NCBI GenBank assembly: GCA_039029455.1
Contig: JBCCGE010000014.1
Location: forward strand, 1 to 50,606
Direction: 5' to 3'
DNA from: JBCCGE01 sp039029455
GTDB taxonomy: Bacteria; Pseudomonadota; Gammaproteobacteria; Arenicellales; Poriferihabitantaceae
Length of the DNA: 50,606 nucleotides
In this document: piece by piece, positions 9,390-18,051 of the stretch
How the letters are laid out: each line of letters starts with the position of its first letter
How positions within the stretch are numbered: the stretch's first letter is position 1
Notes under the pieces: generated by a model
What the model was told of the DNA's origin: nothing
What the model saw: only the letters and a program-made list of their open reading frames with translations
The model's database searches: none
Program-made: the position numbers and the translations under genes

Positions 9390-9414
9390 GACCATTCGAG
9401 CGTTTTCGATGGTC
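9390..9414. promoter_or_regulatory. Imperfect inverted repeat between the fusion gene and the MFS gene
   Basis: GACCATTCGA (9390-9399) and TCGATGGTC (9406-9414) are complementary apart from one bulged T, with a six-base centre. The repeat lies in the 123-bp divergent promoter region, a typical position for an operator controlling both genes. No regulator is encoded next to it. Confidence 0.3.
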
Positions 9415-9465
9415 GGCACCTTGAATAGCCGGTACACTTGCGACGCCTGAATCTATCTGCCAGTC

Positions 9466-10719
9466 GTGTCCCGCACTCCGATCACTCTGCCTCCTGTTCT
9501 GATCGCACGAATTTTTGTTCCGTTCGCGCTCGGCTACTTCACCTCCTATCTCTACCGGGTCATCAACTCAGTAATCGCCGGAGATTTAACTCAGAGCATT
9601 GGAATTGATGCTGAACAACTTGGGCTGCTCACGAGCGCCTACCTGATTGCATTTGCAGCAGCTCAACTTCCTCTTGGTGTATTCCTGGATCGCTTTGGTC
9701 CGCGAACCGTCGAAGCTGCATTGTTGATGTGTGCGGCCGCCGGAGCCTGGATATTTGCATCAGCAGAAACCGTAACCGGACTGATTATTGGTCGACTGCT
9801 GATCGGTCTCGGCGTTTCCGCTTGTCTTATGGCGGCATTTAAATCAATCGTGCAGTGGTTTCCGTCCGATCGAATTCCACTCGCGAACGGCATACTTTTG
9901 ACCTCCGGTGGACTGGGCATTCTGTCAGCCGCGGCTCCTGTTGAGTGGGCACTCCAGTTCACCGACTGGCGTGGGGTATTTCAGATTCTGGCCGTTTTCA
10001 CATCGGGTGTTGCCTTGACTATTTTTCTTCTGGTCCCTGAGAGAAACACCGAGGTGCCCAGGCAATCGCTGAGTGCACATTTACGTGCCATCGCGGCCCT
10101 GTTCGGTACCCGAAGATTCTGGCATCTGACCCCGTTGTCGACCGCTTGCCAGGGCAGTGCGATTGCCACCATTGGACTGTGGACTGGTCCCTGGCTCCGT
10201 GATGTCAGCGCCATGAATCGAGCCGACGTAGCCCTGACAATAACCTGGCTGGGTGCCTCCATTCTCGCTGGATTCGCCCTCATGGGCTGGATTGCAGATC
10301 AGCTGAGGAAATGGGGCGTGTCCACCATGACAACTGGCAGTGTCGGTATGGCACTGTTCCTGCTCGCACAGATAGGTCTTATTATGCAGTGGACCCAGTG
10401 GTCGGTTTTTCTCTGGATGGCCTATGGATTTCTCAGTACAAGCGGAATGCTGACTTATGCGGTACTGTCGCAGTCGTTTGATTCTGCGGTTGCCGGCCGC
10501 GTCAATACCTGTTTTAACGCCATGGTATTTGTCTTCGCGTTTGCTGCGCAGTGGGGTCTCGGAGCCGTCATTGAGCATTACTCTGCGGGCGAGACGTTTG
10601 CTGGATATGCGCCAGAGGGATATCAGGTCGGATTTTCCCTGTTGTGGCTGATTCAGCTTGGTTGTCTGATCTGGTACCTCGTTTCGGTGCGCCGAGAAAA
10701 GGAATTACTCGTCAACTAG
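9466..10719 (+). CDS. MFS transporter, 12 membrane segments
   Basis: 417 residues, overwhelmingly hydrophobic, with about twelve membrane segments and the major-facilitator loop 2-3 motif in the form GVFLDRFGPR (near residues 71-80). The start is GTG at 9466; no good ribosome site precedes it. An RLLIGLGVSACLMAAFKS stretch after the first cytoplasmic loop is typical of MFS permeases of small organic acids or amines. It is divergent from the kinase/phospho-lyase fusion, so it may import that enzyme's substrate (inference). It ends convergent to the GMC gene. Confidence 0.85.
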   Translation: MSRTPITLPPVLIARIFVPFALGYFTSYLYRVINSVIAGDLTQSIGIDAEQLGLLTSAYLIAFAAAQLPLGVFLDRFGPRTVEAALLMCAAAGAWIFASAETVTGLIIGRLLIGLGVSACLMAAFKSIVQWFPSDRIPLANGILLTSGGLGILSAAAPVEWALQFTDWRGVFQILAVFTSGVALTIFLLVPERNTEVPRQSLSAHLRAIAALFGTRRFWHLTPLSTACQGSAIATIGLWTGPWLRDVSAMNRADVALTITWLGASILAGFALMGWIADQLRKWGVSTMTTGSVGMALFLLAQIGLIMQWTQWSVFLWMAYGFLSTSGMLTYAVLSQSFDSAVAGRVNTCFNAMVFVFAFAAQWGLGAVIEHYSAGETFAGYAPEGYQVGFSLLWLIQLGCLIWYLVSVRREKELLVN

Positions 10720-10776
10720 CAGCACTAACCGGAGTCAGGAATTCTGCCTTATCACTTCGCGATCGAAAGGAGAGGA

Positions 10777-12459
10777 TTACCGCTGTGACGTTGCCCAGTT
10801 CTCCGCCAGACTGACCTCAACATCATCAGGTGGCAGCGTTGATCCTTTAATCAGATCCGCCCCGCGCTCCGCAGTCATTATCGTTGGTGAGTTTAAGTTG
10901 CCGTTGGGAATTATCGGGAAGATCGATGAATCAATCACACGAAGTCGGTCGATACCGTGGACTCGGGTGTCCGGATCGACCACCGCCAGTCGGTCGGTTC
11001 CCATTTTGCAGGTGCAGGATGGGTGATACGCGCTTTCCACACCCTGCCGGACATAGGCATCAATCTGCTCATCGGTAACCACATCTTCACCGGGCTGAAT
11101 TTCCGCACCTCGGAATTGGTCCATGGCGGGCTGCCGCATAATTTCACGAGTCAACCGCACACACTGTCGAAATCCTTCCCGGTCCTCCTCGGTCTGCAGA
11201 TAGTTGAACAATATTGACGGTTTATCCCGTGCGTCACCCGTCAGTGCGCGAACCCGCCCGCGGCTGGTCGGTTTGTTGTGCCCCACATGCAGCTGGAATC
11301 CGTGTCCGTCAAACGCGGCGTTGCCGTCGTAGCGCATGGCTGCCGGCAGAAAGTGATACTGAATATCGGGCGCTTTCAGACCCGCCTTCGAGCGGATGAA
11401 CCCGCATGATTCAAAATGATTGGTGGCACCCAATCCGTTTTTGAAGAGAATCCAGCGCGTTCCGATCAGAAACTTACTCCACAGATCGAGCTTGCCGTTC
11501 AGAGTGATAGGCTGTCTGCATCGAAACTGGAAGTAGAACTCGAGATGGTCCTGCAAATTCTCCCCTACTCCAGGCAAATCGTGTACGACCTCGATTCCGG
11601 CCTGTTGCAATACCTCGCCGGGACCGATTCCGGAGCGCTGCAACAGGTGAGGAGAGCCGATTGAGCCTGCTGAGAGAATCACCTCCCGGTTCGCCGTAAC
11701 TGACACCCGTCGTCCCCCCTGTTCATACTCGACACCTGTAACCGTTCGATTGTTCATCACGAGTTTGTGAACCAGAACATTTTTGACCAGTTTAAGATTA
11801 GGACGCGTCATTGCCGGACGCAGGTAAGCGTTGGCTGTGGACCAGCGTCGTCCATCGCGAACTGTCATATGCATCGGGCCGAATCCTTCCTGTTGACGAC
11901 CGTTATAGTCCTCCGTCTTCATGTAGCCTGCTTCAACGCCCGCATCAATCCAGGCCTGATACAACGGATTTTGCATCTCGTTACCGTTGTTCACGGACAA
12001 CGGCCCACCCTGTGATCGGTACATATCAGCACCAAACTTCCAGTCATCGGCCTTGCGAAAATACGGCAGGCAGTGAGCGTAGTTCCAGTCAGTGGCTCCG
12101 GACACTTCCCATTCATTGAAATCCTCGGCGTGACCGCGGACATAAACCATGCCGTTAATGCTCGAACCACCACCCAGAACTTTGCCCCGGGGGCAGTGCA
12201 TTACCCGGTTATCCATAAACGGCTCTGGTTCGGTGTGGAACTGCCAGGCGAAGCGCTCGGTATTCATCGGAATCGAAAGCGCCGTTGGCATTTGAATAAA
12301 TATGCTGCGGTCGCTGCCGCCAAATTCCAGCAGCAACACTTTTATTGAGGGATCTTCAGTCAAACGATTGGCCAGAACGCATCCGGCGGATCCCGCGCCT
12401 ACGATGATGTAGTCAAATTGATCGGTCAATGGAATTTGGCACTGTGTAATCGAAAACAC
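10777..12459 (-). CDS. GMC-family FAD dehydrogenase, choline dehydrogenase-like
   Basis: 560 residues, normal for choline dehydrogenase-type GMC enzymes. The N-terminal FAD loop is VGAGSAG (20-26), the first GMC signature GGGSSINGMVYVRG is near 96, and the C-terminal active-site region has YHPSCTCKMG with the catalytic His and GNLNSPTIMTAERGADLI with the second catalytic residue (Asn). It oxidises an alcohol to an aldehyde; choline is the classic substrate of the closest named group, but many paralogues act on other alcohols. It is the last gene of the carnitine dehydrogenase / SDR / dimethylargininase cluster, 91 bp below the dimethylargininase. No betaine aldehyde dehydrogenase is nearby, so I leave out the name betA. 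Confidence 0.88.
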   Translation of the reverse strand: MFSITQCQIPLTDQFDYIIVGAGSAGCVLANRLTEDPSIKVLLLEFGGSDRSIFIQMPTALSIPMNTERFAWQFHTEPEPFMDNRVMHCPRGKVLGGGSSINGMVYVRGHAEDFNEWEVSGATDWNYAHCLPYFRKADDWKFGADMYRSQGGPLSVNNGNEMQNPLYQAWIDAGVEAGYMKTEDYNGRQQEGFGPMHMTVRDGRRWSTANAYLRPAMTRPNLKLVKNVLVHKLVMNNRTVTGVEYEQGGRRVSVTANREVILSAGSIGSPHLLQRSGIGPGEVLQQAGIEVVHDLPGVGENLQDHLEFYFQFRCRQPITLNGKLDLWSKFLIGTRWILFKNGLGATNHFESCGFIRSKAGLKAPDIQYHFLPAAMRYDGNAAFDGHGFQLHVGHNKPTSRGRVRALTGDARDKPSILFNYLQTEEDREGFRQCVRLTREIMRQPAMDQFRGAEIQPGEDVVTDEQIDAYVRQGVESAYHPSCTCKMGTDRLAVVDPDTRVHGIDRLRVIDSSIFPIIPNGNLNSPTIMTAERGADLIKGSTLPPDDVEVSLAENWATSQR

Positions 12460-12550
12460 TCTGACTATATCAAAACCGTCGCAATGGGAAACGCAATCTG
12501 TAGTTTTCCTCGATACGGCAGAGAATCCTTGCCAACCCGGTGCGCCTGCT

Positions 12551-13348
12551 TCAGGTAATTCGCAAAGACAGACAGGTCAGACCGCCGTCCATCTTTTCAA
12601 CTTCGCTGACTGCCATAACAACGGTCTCAAACCCGTGCTTCTCCAGCAGATTCTGTGTGCCGGGATACCCTTTGGGAACGAGTAAACGTCCATTCATCCA
12701 GACCACATTTGCGGCGTAGCGTTCGTCGTCCGGAACCACCAGTTTTTGATAACCGTCAAGACAGCGCATTGATTGACAGGCTGAAGTCGTTAGCAGCGTA
12801 TTCGATGCGATAAAGTTCACGCTGGATTTAAAATGCAGCGCTTCCGGAACTTCGACGATGTCAGTTCGATAGTTGAACGGACGCAGAAATTGCGCCAGCT
12901 GTTCAGCACCCTGACGGTTGGTCCGGGCGGACAAACCGACGATGCAGTGATGCCCCACAATCAGCACATCACCGCCGTCCAGAGTCCCGGGATCGACAAT
13001 TCGGGCGATCTCTCTATGCGCCTTCAGAGTCTCGATCATGTGATCCGGCTCGGACTGTCGACTGGCCGCACCCGGGCGTGTGATCACAGCAAATTCAGGC
13101 ACCACAATAGCCACATCCTCTACGAAGTAACTGTCCGGAAACGATACCAGCGCCGGCAATTCGGTCACGGTAATGCCGAAAGATTCAACTACAGATTTGT
13201 ACTGTGCAACCTGATCGTGCAGCTTTGGCACATCGGGTGCTCCCAGGTCGACCGACGTTTCTCCCCGACCGGGCTCGCCACCCGGTGTCCGCATAATGAC
13301 ATGAGCATAGTTTTCCAACGTCTTTTCAGTGTTTACATGTTCAGTCAT
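12551..13348 (-). CDS. ddaH: N(G),N(G)-dimethylarginine dimethylaminohydrolase
   Basis: 265 residues, close to the Pseudomonas DDAH length. Recognisable segments are RTPGGEPGRGETSVDLGAP, FPDSYFVEDVAIV, GTLDGGDVL, ALHFKSSVNF with the catalytic His near 167, and the C-terminal MDGGLTCLSLR with the nucleophilic Cys. The enzyme hydrolyses asymmetric dimethylarginine, or monomethylarginine, to citrulline plus dimethylamine or methylamine. It sits between an SDR and a GMC dehydrogenase in a carnitine-dehydrogenase operon, an unusual place that suggests a general methylated-amine scavenging unit. Arginine deiminase is the alternative, but it is much longer. Confidence 0.92.
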   Translation of the reverse strand: MTEHVNTEKTLENYAHVIMRTPGGEPGRGETSVDLGAPDVPKLHDQVAQYKSVVESFGITVTELPALVSFPDSYFVEDVAIVVPEFAVITRPGAASRQSEPDHMIETLKAHREIARIVDPGTLDGGDVLIVGHHCIVGLSARTNRQGAEQLAQFLRPFNYRTDIVEVPEALHFKSSVNFIASNTLLTTSACQSMRCLDGYQKLVVPDDERYAANVVWMNGRLLVPKGYPGTQNLLEKHGFETVVMAVSEVEKMDGGLTCLSLRIT

Positions 13349-13398
13349 AGATCAAAATAGTAAATAGGTTTGCTTGCAATTTAAACGTTAACCATAGG

Positions 13399-14187
13399 TC
13401 AGGACACAGCGAACGACTCAAGGTGACCGTCGACGTTGATGGCCTGCCCGGTAATTTTTCCGGCTGCGTCGGACGCCAGAAAAAAGACGGTATCAGCAAT
13501 ATCGCTGCCGCTGATCATTTCCCGCAGCGAACACCCTCTGGTATATGCCTCCCGAATCTCGCTTTCGGCGACACCTTTCTGCTCTGCCTCGGCACGGATC
13601 ACTCTGTCCATACGGTCCCCATCCACAGTGCCCGGACACACGGCATTGACTCGAACACCTTCTGCTCCAAGCTCCATCGCCAGACTCTTGGTTAAACCAA
13701 TCACGCCCCACTTGGCTGAGGCATAAGGCGATCGATACGGATACCCGTGCCACCCGGCAGTCGATGAAATATTGATTATGCTGCTGCGCTGGTGACCAGT
13801 CGCGGTGCGCTTCAGCATCGGTATAGCCCGACGACAGCACAAAAACGCCGCGTCAAGATTCACCGCAATGCATCGTCGCCACTCGTCAAAATCCATCGAA
13901 TCTACCGGTTCGGTAGGACCCTTGATTCCCGCGCAATTTACCAGCACGCTCAAATCTCCAAGAGCGCTCTGCTTTTCAAAAACACCATCCACCGCTTTTT
14001 CATCGGCGACATCCGCCTCTGTCGCAACAGCCTCCGGGAAACAACGCTCAAACTCCTTCAGCGCATCCTGATCAACATCGACGACATGCACACGCGCTCC
14101 TGAGTTCAAAAACGCTTCGGCGATGCAGCGACCAATACCACTGGCACCGGCGGTGACCAATATGTGTCGTTCAGTATTATTCGACAT
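13399..14187 (-). CDS. SDR-family oxidoreductase
   Basis: A classical short-chain dehydrogenase of 262 residues with the NAD(P) loop TAGASGIG, NCAGIKG, the catalytic Ser in INISSTAG and the YASAKWG Tyr-Lys pair, ending in NVDGHLESFAVS. The acidic residue after strand 2 (VVDVD) suggests NAD over NADP. A longer frame opens at 14283, but the ATG at 14187 is preferred because it starts four bases after the stop of the carnitine dehydrogenase gene and gives a standard SDR N-terminus. It is the second gene of the operon; the substrate is unknown, perhaps a hydroxyacid or alcohol from carnitine-like compounds. Confidence 0.88.
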   Translation of the reverse strand: MSNNTERHILVTAGASGIGRCIAEAFLNSGARVHVVDVDQDALKEFERCFPEAVATEADVADEKAVDGVFEKQSALGDLSVLVNCAGIKGPTEPVDSMDFDEWRRCIAVNLDAAFLCCRRAIPMLKRTATGHQRSSIINISSTAGWHGYPYRSPYASAKWGVIGLTKSLAMELGAEGVRVNAVCPGTVDGDRMDRVIRAEAEQKGVAESEIREAYTRGCSLREMISGSDIADTVFFLASDAAGKITGQAINVDGHLESFAVS

Positions 14188-14191
14188 CGGC

Positions 14192-15676
14192 TTAGCTCTT
14201 CCTCTGACCAACGTGCCGACCCGCCTGATCGGGCACTGGCAACTGTGAGTGAGCTTCCGCGATGCGGGCCACGCGTGCGGCAATCTCTGATTCTGCAGGA
14301 CAGGCTCGACCCTCGACAGTATTCACATGCAGCAACATCTGTTCCGCGGTGGCCAGTTTTTCATCGTTGTCCGCGCGATAAATCGTATGAAATACCCGAA
14401 TCCGCTTCTCGTCACTTGAAAGTATCTGTGTTGTTACACGGAGGGGTTTGGATACAGCCACCTCAAGTAAATGATTAATGTGCGTCTCGACCGTGTAGTA
14501 ACTGAGTCCCCTGGCATGATAGTCCGCATCGATTCCGATGTATCGAAACAAGGCGTCTGAGGAATCACCAAAAACCTGCAGATAGCGACTTTCGGTCATG
14601 TGGTTGTTGTAATCCACCCATTCCGGTCGGACCGTATCAGTGTGCAATTCAAGAGGTTGATCGAGTCTGTCACCATCCCGCATAACCTCATTATGAGACA
14701 ACTCGTAAAGCCTCTCCTCGTACCGCTTCAGAACCGCTCCGGCCCCATGATCGTGGGATCGCAGTCCCTGCATCACAGACACAAGGCAGTCGTCCCGCAA
14801 ACGTTCGAGCTCCTCTATGCTGCGGCCATCGGCCTGACGGTCGGACTGTGACTCAATATTGTTCAACAACTCTGGAGACAAATCCGGTCCGTCGAATCGG
14901 GTCCACGGCCACTTCAGACTCGGCCCGAACTGTTGCATAAAATGTCGCATACCGCCCTCGCCACCGGCAATGCGGTAGACCATGAACGTACCCATAAACG
15001 ACCAGCGCAATCCGGGTCCGTAGCGAATAGCATCGTCAATCTCCTCTGCAGTCGCTACGCCGTCGTTGACCAGATGCAGCGCCTCCCGCCACAAAGCCTC
15101 CATCATACGGTCGGCGAGAAACGCGTCGATCTCCTTGCGTACCTGCAAAGGGTGCATACCCATCCCCTGGTAAAATCGCGCTGCCGCCTCCCTGGCCTCC
15201 TGACCGGTTTGCTTACCGCCGACAATTTCCACCAAAGGCATCAAGTAGACCGGATTGAACGGATGCCCGATCAGAACCCTCTCCGGGTAGCGGACTCCAC
15301 TCTGCATTTCACTCGGCAACAGCCCTGAGGAAGATGACGCAACGACCACATCCTTTGGTGCGTGTTCACAAACTGTTTGAATCAGCTCTTTTTTAACGTC
15401 AATTCGCTCGGGACCGCTTTCCTGGACAAAATCGGCGCCTTCGACCGCTGACACCAAATCCTGGCAATAGGACACCTGACCACTTGCATTGACCGGAGCA
15501 AGAGTCATATTTCGATAGGCTCGCAGCGCATTTTCAATCACACGCTGAATGCGACTTTCAACGGATGGATCGGGGTCACAAATCACCACATCCAAACCGT
15601 TAATCACCATTCTCGCCGCCCATGCAGCACCGATGACACCGCCGCCGATCAGGGCGACATTCTGAATCTCTCTCAT
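14192..15676 (-). CDS. lcdH: L-carnitine dehydrogenase with C-terminal thioesterase domain
   Basis: 494 residues. The N-terminal part is a 3-hydroxyacyl-CoA dehydrogenase-type Rossmann domain (LIGGGVIGAAWAARM, 9-23; DPDPS after strand 2, indicating NAD), with the catalytic HPFNPVYLMPLVEIVGG region and the helical domain (AIRYGPGLRWSFMG). From about residue 340 there is a hotdog thioesterase (VRPEWVDYNNHMTESRYLQVFGD). This two-domain form is typical of L-carnitine dehydrogenases, which oxidise carnitine to 3-dehydrocarnitine; the thioesterase is thought to release betaine from betainyl-CoA made by the next enzyme. That cleavage enzyme (BKACE family) is not in the window. It is the first gene of a four-gene reverse-strand operon. 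Confidence 0.9.
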   Translation of the reverse strand: MREIQNVALIGGGVIGAAWAARMVINGLDVVICDPDPSVESRIQRVIENALRAYRNMTLAPVNASGQVSYCQDLVSAVEGADFVQESGPERIDVKKELIQTVCEHAPKDVVVASSSSGLLPSEMQSGVRYPERVLIGHPFNPVYLMPLVEIVGGKQTGQEAREAAARFYQGMGMHPLQVRKEIDAFLADRMMEALWREALHLVNDGVATAEEIDDAIRYGPGLRWSFMGTFMVYRIAGGEGGMRHFMQQFGPSLKWPWTRFDGPDLSPELLNNIESQSDRQADGRSIEELERLRDDCLVSVMQGLRSHDHGAGAVLKRYEERLYELSHNEVMRDGDRLDQPLELHTDTVRPEWVDYNNHMTESRYLQVFGDSSDALFRYIGIDADYHARGLSYYTVETHINHLLEVAVSKPLRVTTQILSSDEKRIRVFHTIYRADNDEKLATAEQMLLHVNTVEGRACPAESEIAARVARIAEAHSQLPVPDQAGRHVGQRKS

Positions 15677-15835
15677 GGAAAATTATTCCGCACCATTTTT
15701 AGCAAACAAACTGCTGTTTACAAAACCACATTCAAGAGTCCGACGAAACGCAAACGGAATCAATACCTCTGTACTACGCATTTTGTTTTTACCGCGCCCT
15801 CTGCGGTTGACGCGGGTTGTACGGAACGAGCTTGT

Positions 15836-16279
15836 TCAGGCAGACTGCGCGACCGCAGCGCTGTCGCGAGACGACTTCGATTTCAGTCTCATCGCATTTC
15901 GCAAATGAAGGTGGTTTTCAAAATGCTGAAAGTTCGGGCTACGATAGAGCAACGGCATACGTTTTTCGATGCAGTACGTTGCAATGAGAGTTTCAATCGT
16001 ATCTCTGACCGAAATCCCCATACCTCTAAGATACCTGGAATACTCAGCGCTTTTGATCGCCATTTTTGCATTGACCATTTCCAGCTCGGTAAGCAGTGCA
16101 AAAAGTTTTTGGGCCACTTCAAAATCCTGATCCTTCCTGAAGCCCTGAAGCACATCAGCATAGATCAGTTCAGACGTACCGATAGGTTCTCGACCAAGCA
16201 ATCCGTCGAGCTTGTCCGTCTCTGGTGAATCCGTTCCGCTAAAGTAGTCGATCCATACAAGACTGTCGACGACGATCAT
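15836..16279 (-). CDS. vapC: VapC-like PIN domain toxin with altered acidic residues
   Basis: 147 residues with the PIN-domain start MIVVDSLVWIDYF (Asp5) and the usual ADVLQGFR and VRDTIETLIATYC blocks, downstream of and overlapping vapB by four bases. VapC proteins are Mg-dependent ribonucleases. Compared with the usual quartet (Asp, Glu, Asp, Asp), only Asp5 is unchanged: position 42 is Asp where EVLQG is usual, 96 is Glu where the Asp of TID is usual, and the DRDF block is RSPNF (113-117) with no Asp. A tail of about 20 residues rich in Ser, Lys and Arg follows. It may be weak or inactive; see findings. Confidence 0.82.
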   Translation of the reverse strand: MIVVDSLVWIDYFSGTDSPETDKLDGLLGREPIGTSELIYADVLQGFRKDQDFEVAQKLFALLTELEMVNAKMAIKSAEYSRYLRGMGISVRDTIETLIATYCIEKRMPLLYRSPNFQHFENHLHLRNAMRLKSKSSRDSAAVAQSA

Positions 16280-16491
16280 TGTACGACTCGAATATCATCC
16301 CGATTCCTTTCCCAGGCACCGCCGTCCCACTTTAATTCGCCGCGGTACTTTTTAATGACTTCTTGTTTTTTCAAACGCAGCTTGATCATGAGCTTAAGAC
16401 TCATCTCAATAACTTCGTTGTCGTTGGTTAACCCGGATAAACGCAACGCATCGTTCATCAGTTTGTCGTTAATCGTTACCAGTGTTTCCAT
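16276..16491 (-). CDS. vapB: VapB-like antitoxin
   Basis: 71 residues from ATG 16491, with a GGAGG ribosome site ten bases upstream; the frame extends to 16569 but without a usable site. The N-terminus (ETLVTINDKLMNDALRLSG) is typical of VapB antitoxins that pair with PIN toxins, and the charged, flexible C-terminus would wrap the toxin. It overlaps vapC by four bases. The encoded protein should bind its own promoter together with VapC, and palindromes are present in the promoter spacer and before the start. Confidence 0.8.
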   Translation of the reverse strand: METLVTINDKLMNDALRLSGLTNDNEVIEMSLKLMIKLRLKKQEVIKKYRGELKWDGGAWERNRDDIRVVQ

Positions 16492-16492
16492 A

Positions 16493-16502
16493 GTCTTAAG
16501 AC
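16493..16502. promoter_or_regulatory. Palindrome GTCTTAAGAC between vapB ribosome site and start
   Basis: A perfect 10-bp palindrome lies between the GGAGG ribosome site and the ATG of vapB. A related inverted repeat, GTCTTGCAGAC, is at 16541-16551 in the promoter spacer, 48 bp away. The pair looks like autoregulatory operator sites for a VapBC complex. Confidence 0.4.
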
Positions 16503-16531
16503 CTCCGACCGAGGGATTGTTGTTATTTAAA

Positions 16532-16560
16532 ATTATCAATGTCTTGCAGACGATTCGTAA
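16532..16560 (-). promoter_or_regulatory. Candidate vapBC promoter with operator in the spacer
   Basis: On the reverse strand TTACGA (16560-16555) and GATAAT (16537-16532) are separated by exactly 17 bp. The inverted repeat GTCT-TGC-AGAC (16541-16551) lies inside that spacer, so a bound repressor would block RNA polymerase. The start of vapB follows about 40 bp downstream. Confidence 0.45.
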
Positions 16561-16697
16561 TTCCAACATTAACGCCGTTAAATTGCAACTTATGAAACGG
16601 TGATAACTCCGATAGACCCATAAATCGACCTAATTATCGAACGTTTTCGACAAATTTTTGCGATACTCTGAGACCGGATTAATCGCAGTGAATTGTT

Positions 16698-18002
16698 ATG
16701 GGCTGTCAATACTTTTGTCCGCACGAAGGCGGTGCAAACACCTTTACGGTCGCGATGCCAAAACTCACCTTCGGACGCGGATGCCTGTCAGAAGTTGGCG
16801 AGCGCGCAGCATCCCGAGGTATGACACACGTCGCATTGTTTACCGATGGATATTTGGTGAATGGTCCTTATGTTGAATCGGTTCGTGATTCACTGAAAGC
16901 TTACGACGTTGAATTCGATACGTATACCGATATCCGCATCGAACCCGATGATAAAACCATTATCTCTGCGGCGGAGTTTCTCGCACAAACTCAGTTTGAT
17001 GGAGTGATTTCGGTCGGCGGCGGATCGGTCATAGACACCGCCAAAGCGGCAATGGTGTACGCCCGGTATCCAGCGGAATTTACCGACTATTTCGGTGCAC
17101 CAGTCGGTGCCGGCATACCGGTGCCCGGACCGGTATTACCGCACATTGCCTGTCCCACCACCTCGGGCACCGGATCCGAATGCACTTCGGTATCGGTAAT
17201 TCGACTGAATGAACACAACTGCAAGTTCGTTCTCGGCAGTCCGCATCTGCTGCCCGTTGAGGCCGTAGTCGACCCGAACTGTTGTGACAGTCTGCCTGCG
17301 AATGTAGTGGCTTCCACCGGCTTCGATTTACTGTGTCATGCCATTGAGTGCTACACCGCCAAAGCCTATACGCGGTGGGCGCCTGCCGAACCGGCGTCTA
17401 CTCGAACCCTGCTCCAGGGCGCGAATCCCTGGAGCGATCTGGCTGCCCGGCGAGCGCTTGAAATCGTTGGTGAGTATCTTGAGCGCGGTGTCGCTGATGC
17501 CGGTGATCAAGAGGCCAGAGACCAGTTGATGTGGGGTGCAACACTGGCCGGAATGGCGTTCGGTAATTCAGGCACTCACCTGCCCCACGCCATGTCCTAC
17601 GGCGTCACCCATTTAATGCACGACATCACGACGGACGGTTACAACATCGATTCCCCGTTCGTTCCGCACGGAATCAGCGTTGTCGTCAGCGCACCGTCCA
17701 TATTCAGGTACATCGCCGAGGCCGCACCGGAACGACACTTTGAGGCCGCGGGTTATCTCGGCGCCGATCGCAAAGGCGCGGGTTCGGACGACGCCGGGGA
17801 AGTGGTAGGCAACCGAATAATCGAACTGATGCGGTGCACTCACATGCCCAATGGATTGTCCGGTGTGGGATTCGATTCATCGCATATCAAAGCGATGTCG
17901 GCTTCCTCATTTCGTCAGAAACGAGCGATCGGCAATACGCCGAGAGACACCAATCTTGTTGACATTGAAAACATCTACACCAGTGCGATGTCCTACTGGT
18001 AG
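16698..18002 (+). CDS. Iron-containing alcohol dehydrogenase, hydroxyacid-oxoacid transhydrogenase-like
   Basis: 434 residues of the Fe-ADH superfamily, longer than the usual 380, as in the ADHFE1/HOT branch. It shows VGGGSVIDTAKAA (near 108), PTTSGTGSECTSVSVI, and metal-binding histidines in FDLLCHAIECYTAKAY, GTHLPHAMSYGV and DSPFVPHGISV. HOT enzymes transfer hydride between 4-hydroxybutyrate and 2-oxoglutarate using bound cofactor; other members are plain NAD alcohol dehydrogenases. The N-terminus (GCQYFCPHEGG) is typical of the HOT group. It stands alone on the forward strand, divergent from vapBC and convergent to the gentisate genes. The ATG at 16698 is chosen because it gives the HOT-like N-terminus. 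Confidence 0.85.
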   Translation: MGCQYFCPHEGGANTFTVAMPKLTFGRGCLSEVGERAASRGMTHVALFTDGYLVNGPYVESVRDSLKAYDVEFDTYTDIRIEPDDKTIISAAEFLAQTQFDGVISVGGGSVIDTAKAAMVYARYPAEFTDYFGAPVGAGIPVPGPVLPHIACPTTSGTGSECTSVSVIRLNEHNCKFVLGSPHLLPVEAVVDPNCCDSLPANVVASTGFDLLCHAIECYTAKAYTRWAPAEPASTRTLLQGANPWSDLAARRALEIVGEYLERGVADAGDQEARDQLMWGATLAGMAFGNSGTHLPHAMSYGVTHLMHDITTDGYNIDSPFVPHGISVVVSAPSIFRYIAEAAPERHFEAAGYLGADRKGAGSDDAGEVVGNRIIELMRCTHMPNGLSGVGFDSSHIKAMSASSFRQKRAIGNTPRDTNLVDIENIYTSAMSYW

Positions 18003-18051
18003 TAACCGCCGGATCTGATCGTTTCGAGTCGGCTCGCGCCGCGTCACTCTC

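Noticed and set aside
10081..10578. 165-codon ORF antisense to the MFS gene
   Set aside because: Shadow of a real gene with low-complexity composition; the same applies to other long antisense frames such as 1778-2401 and 3085-3840.
14192..15676. 3-hydroxybutyryl-CoA dehydrogenase of fatty acid oxidation
   Set aside because: The C-terminal hotdog thioesterase and the neighbours fit L-carnitine dehydrogenase better.
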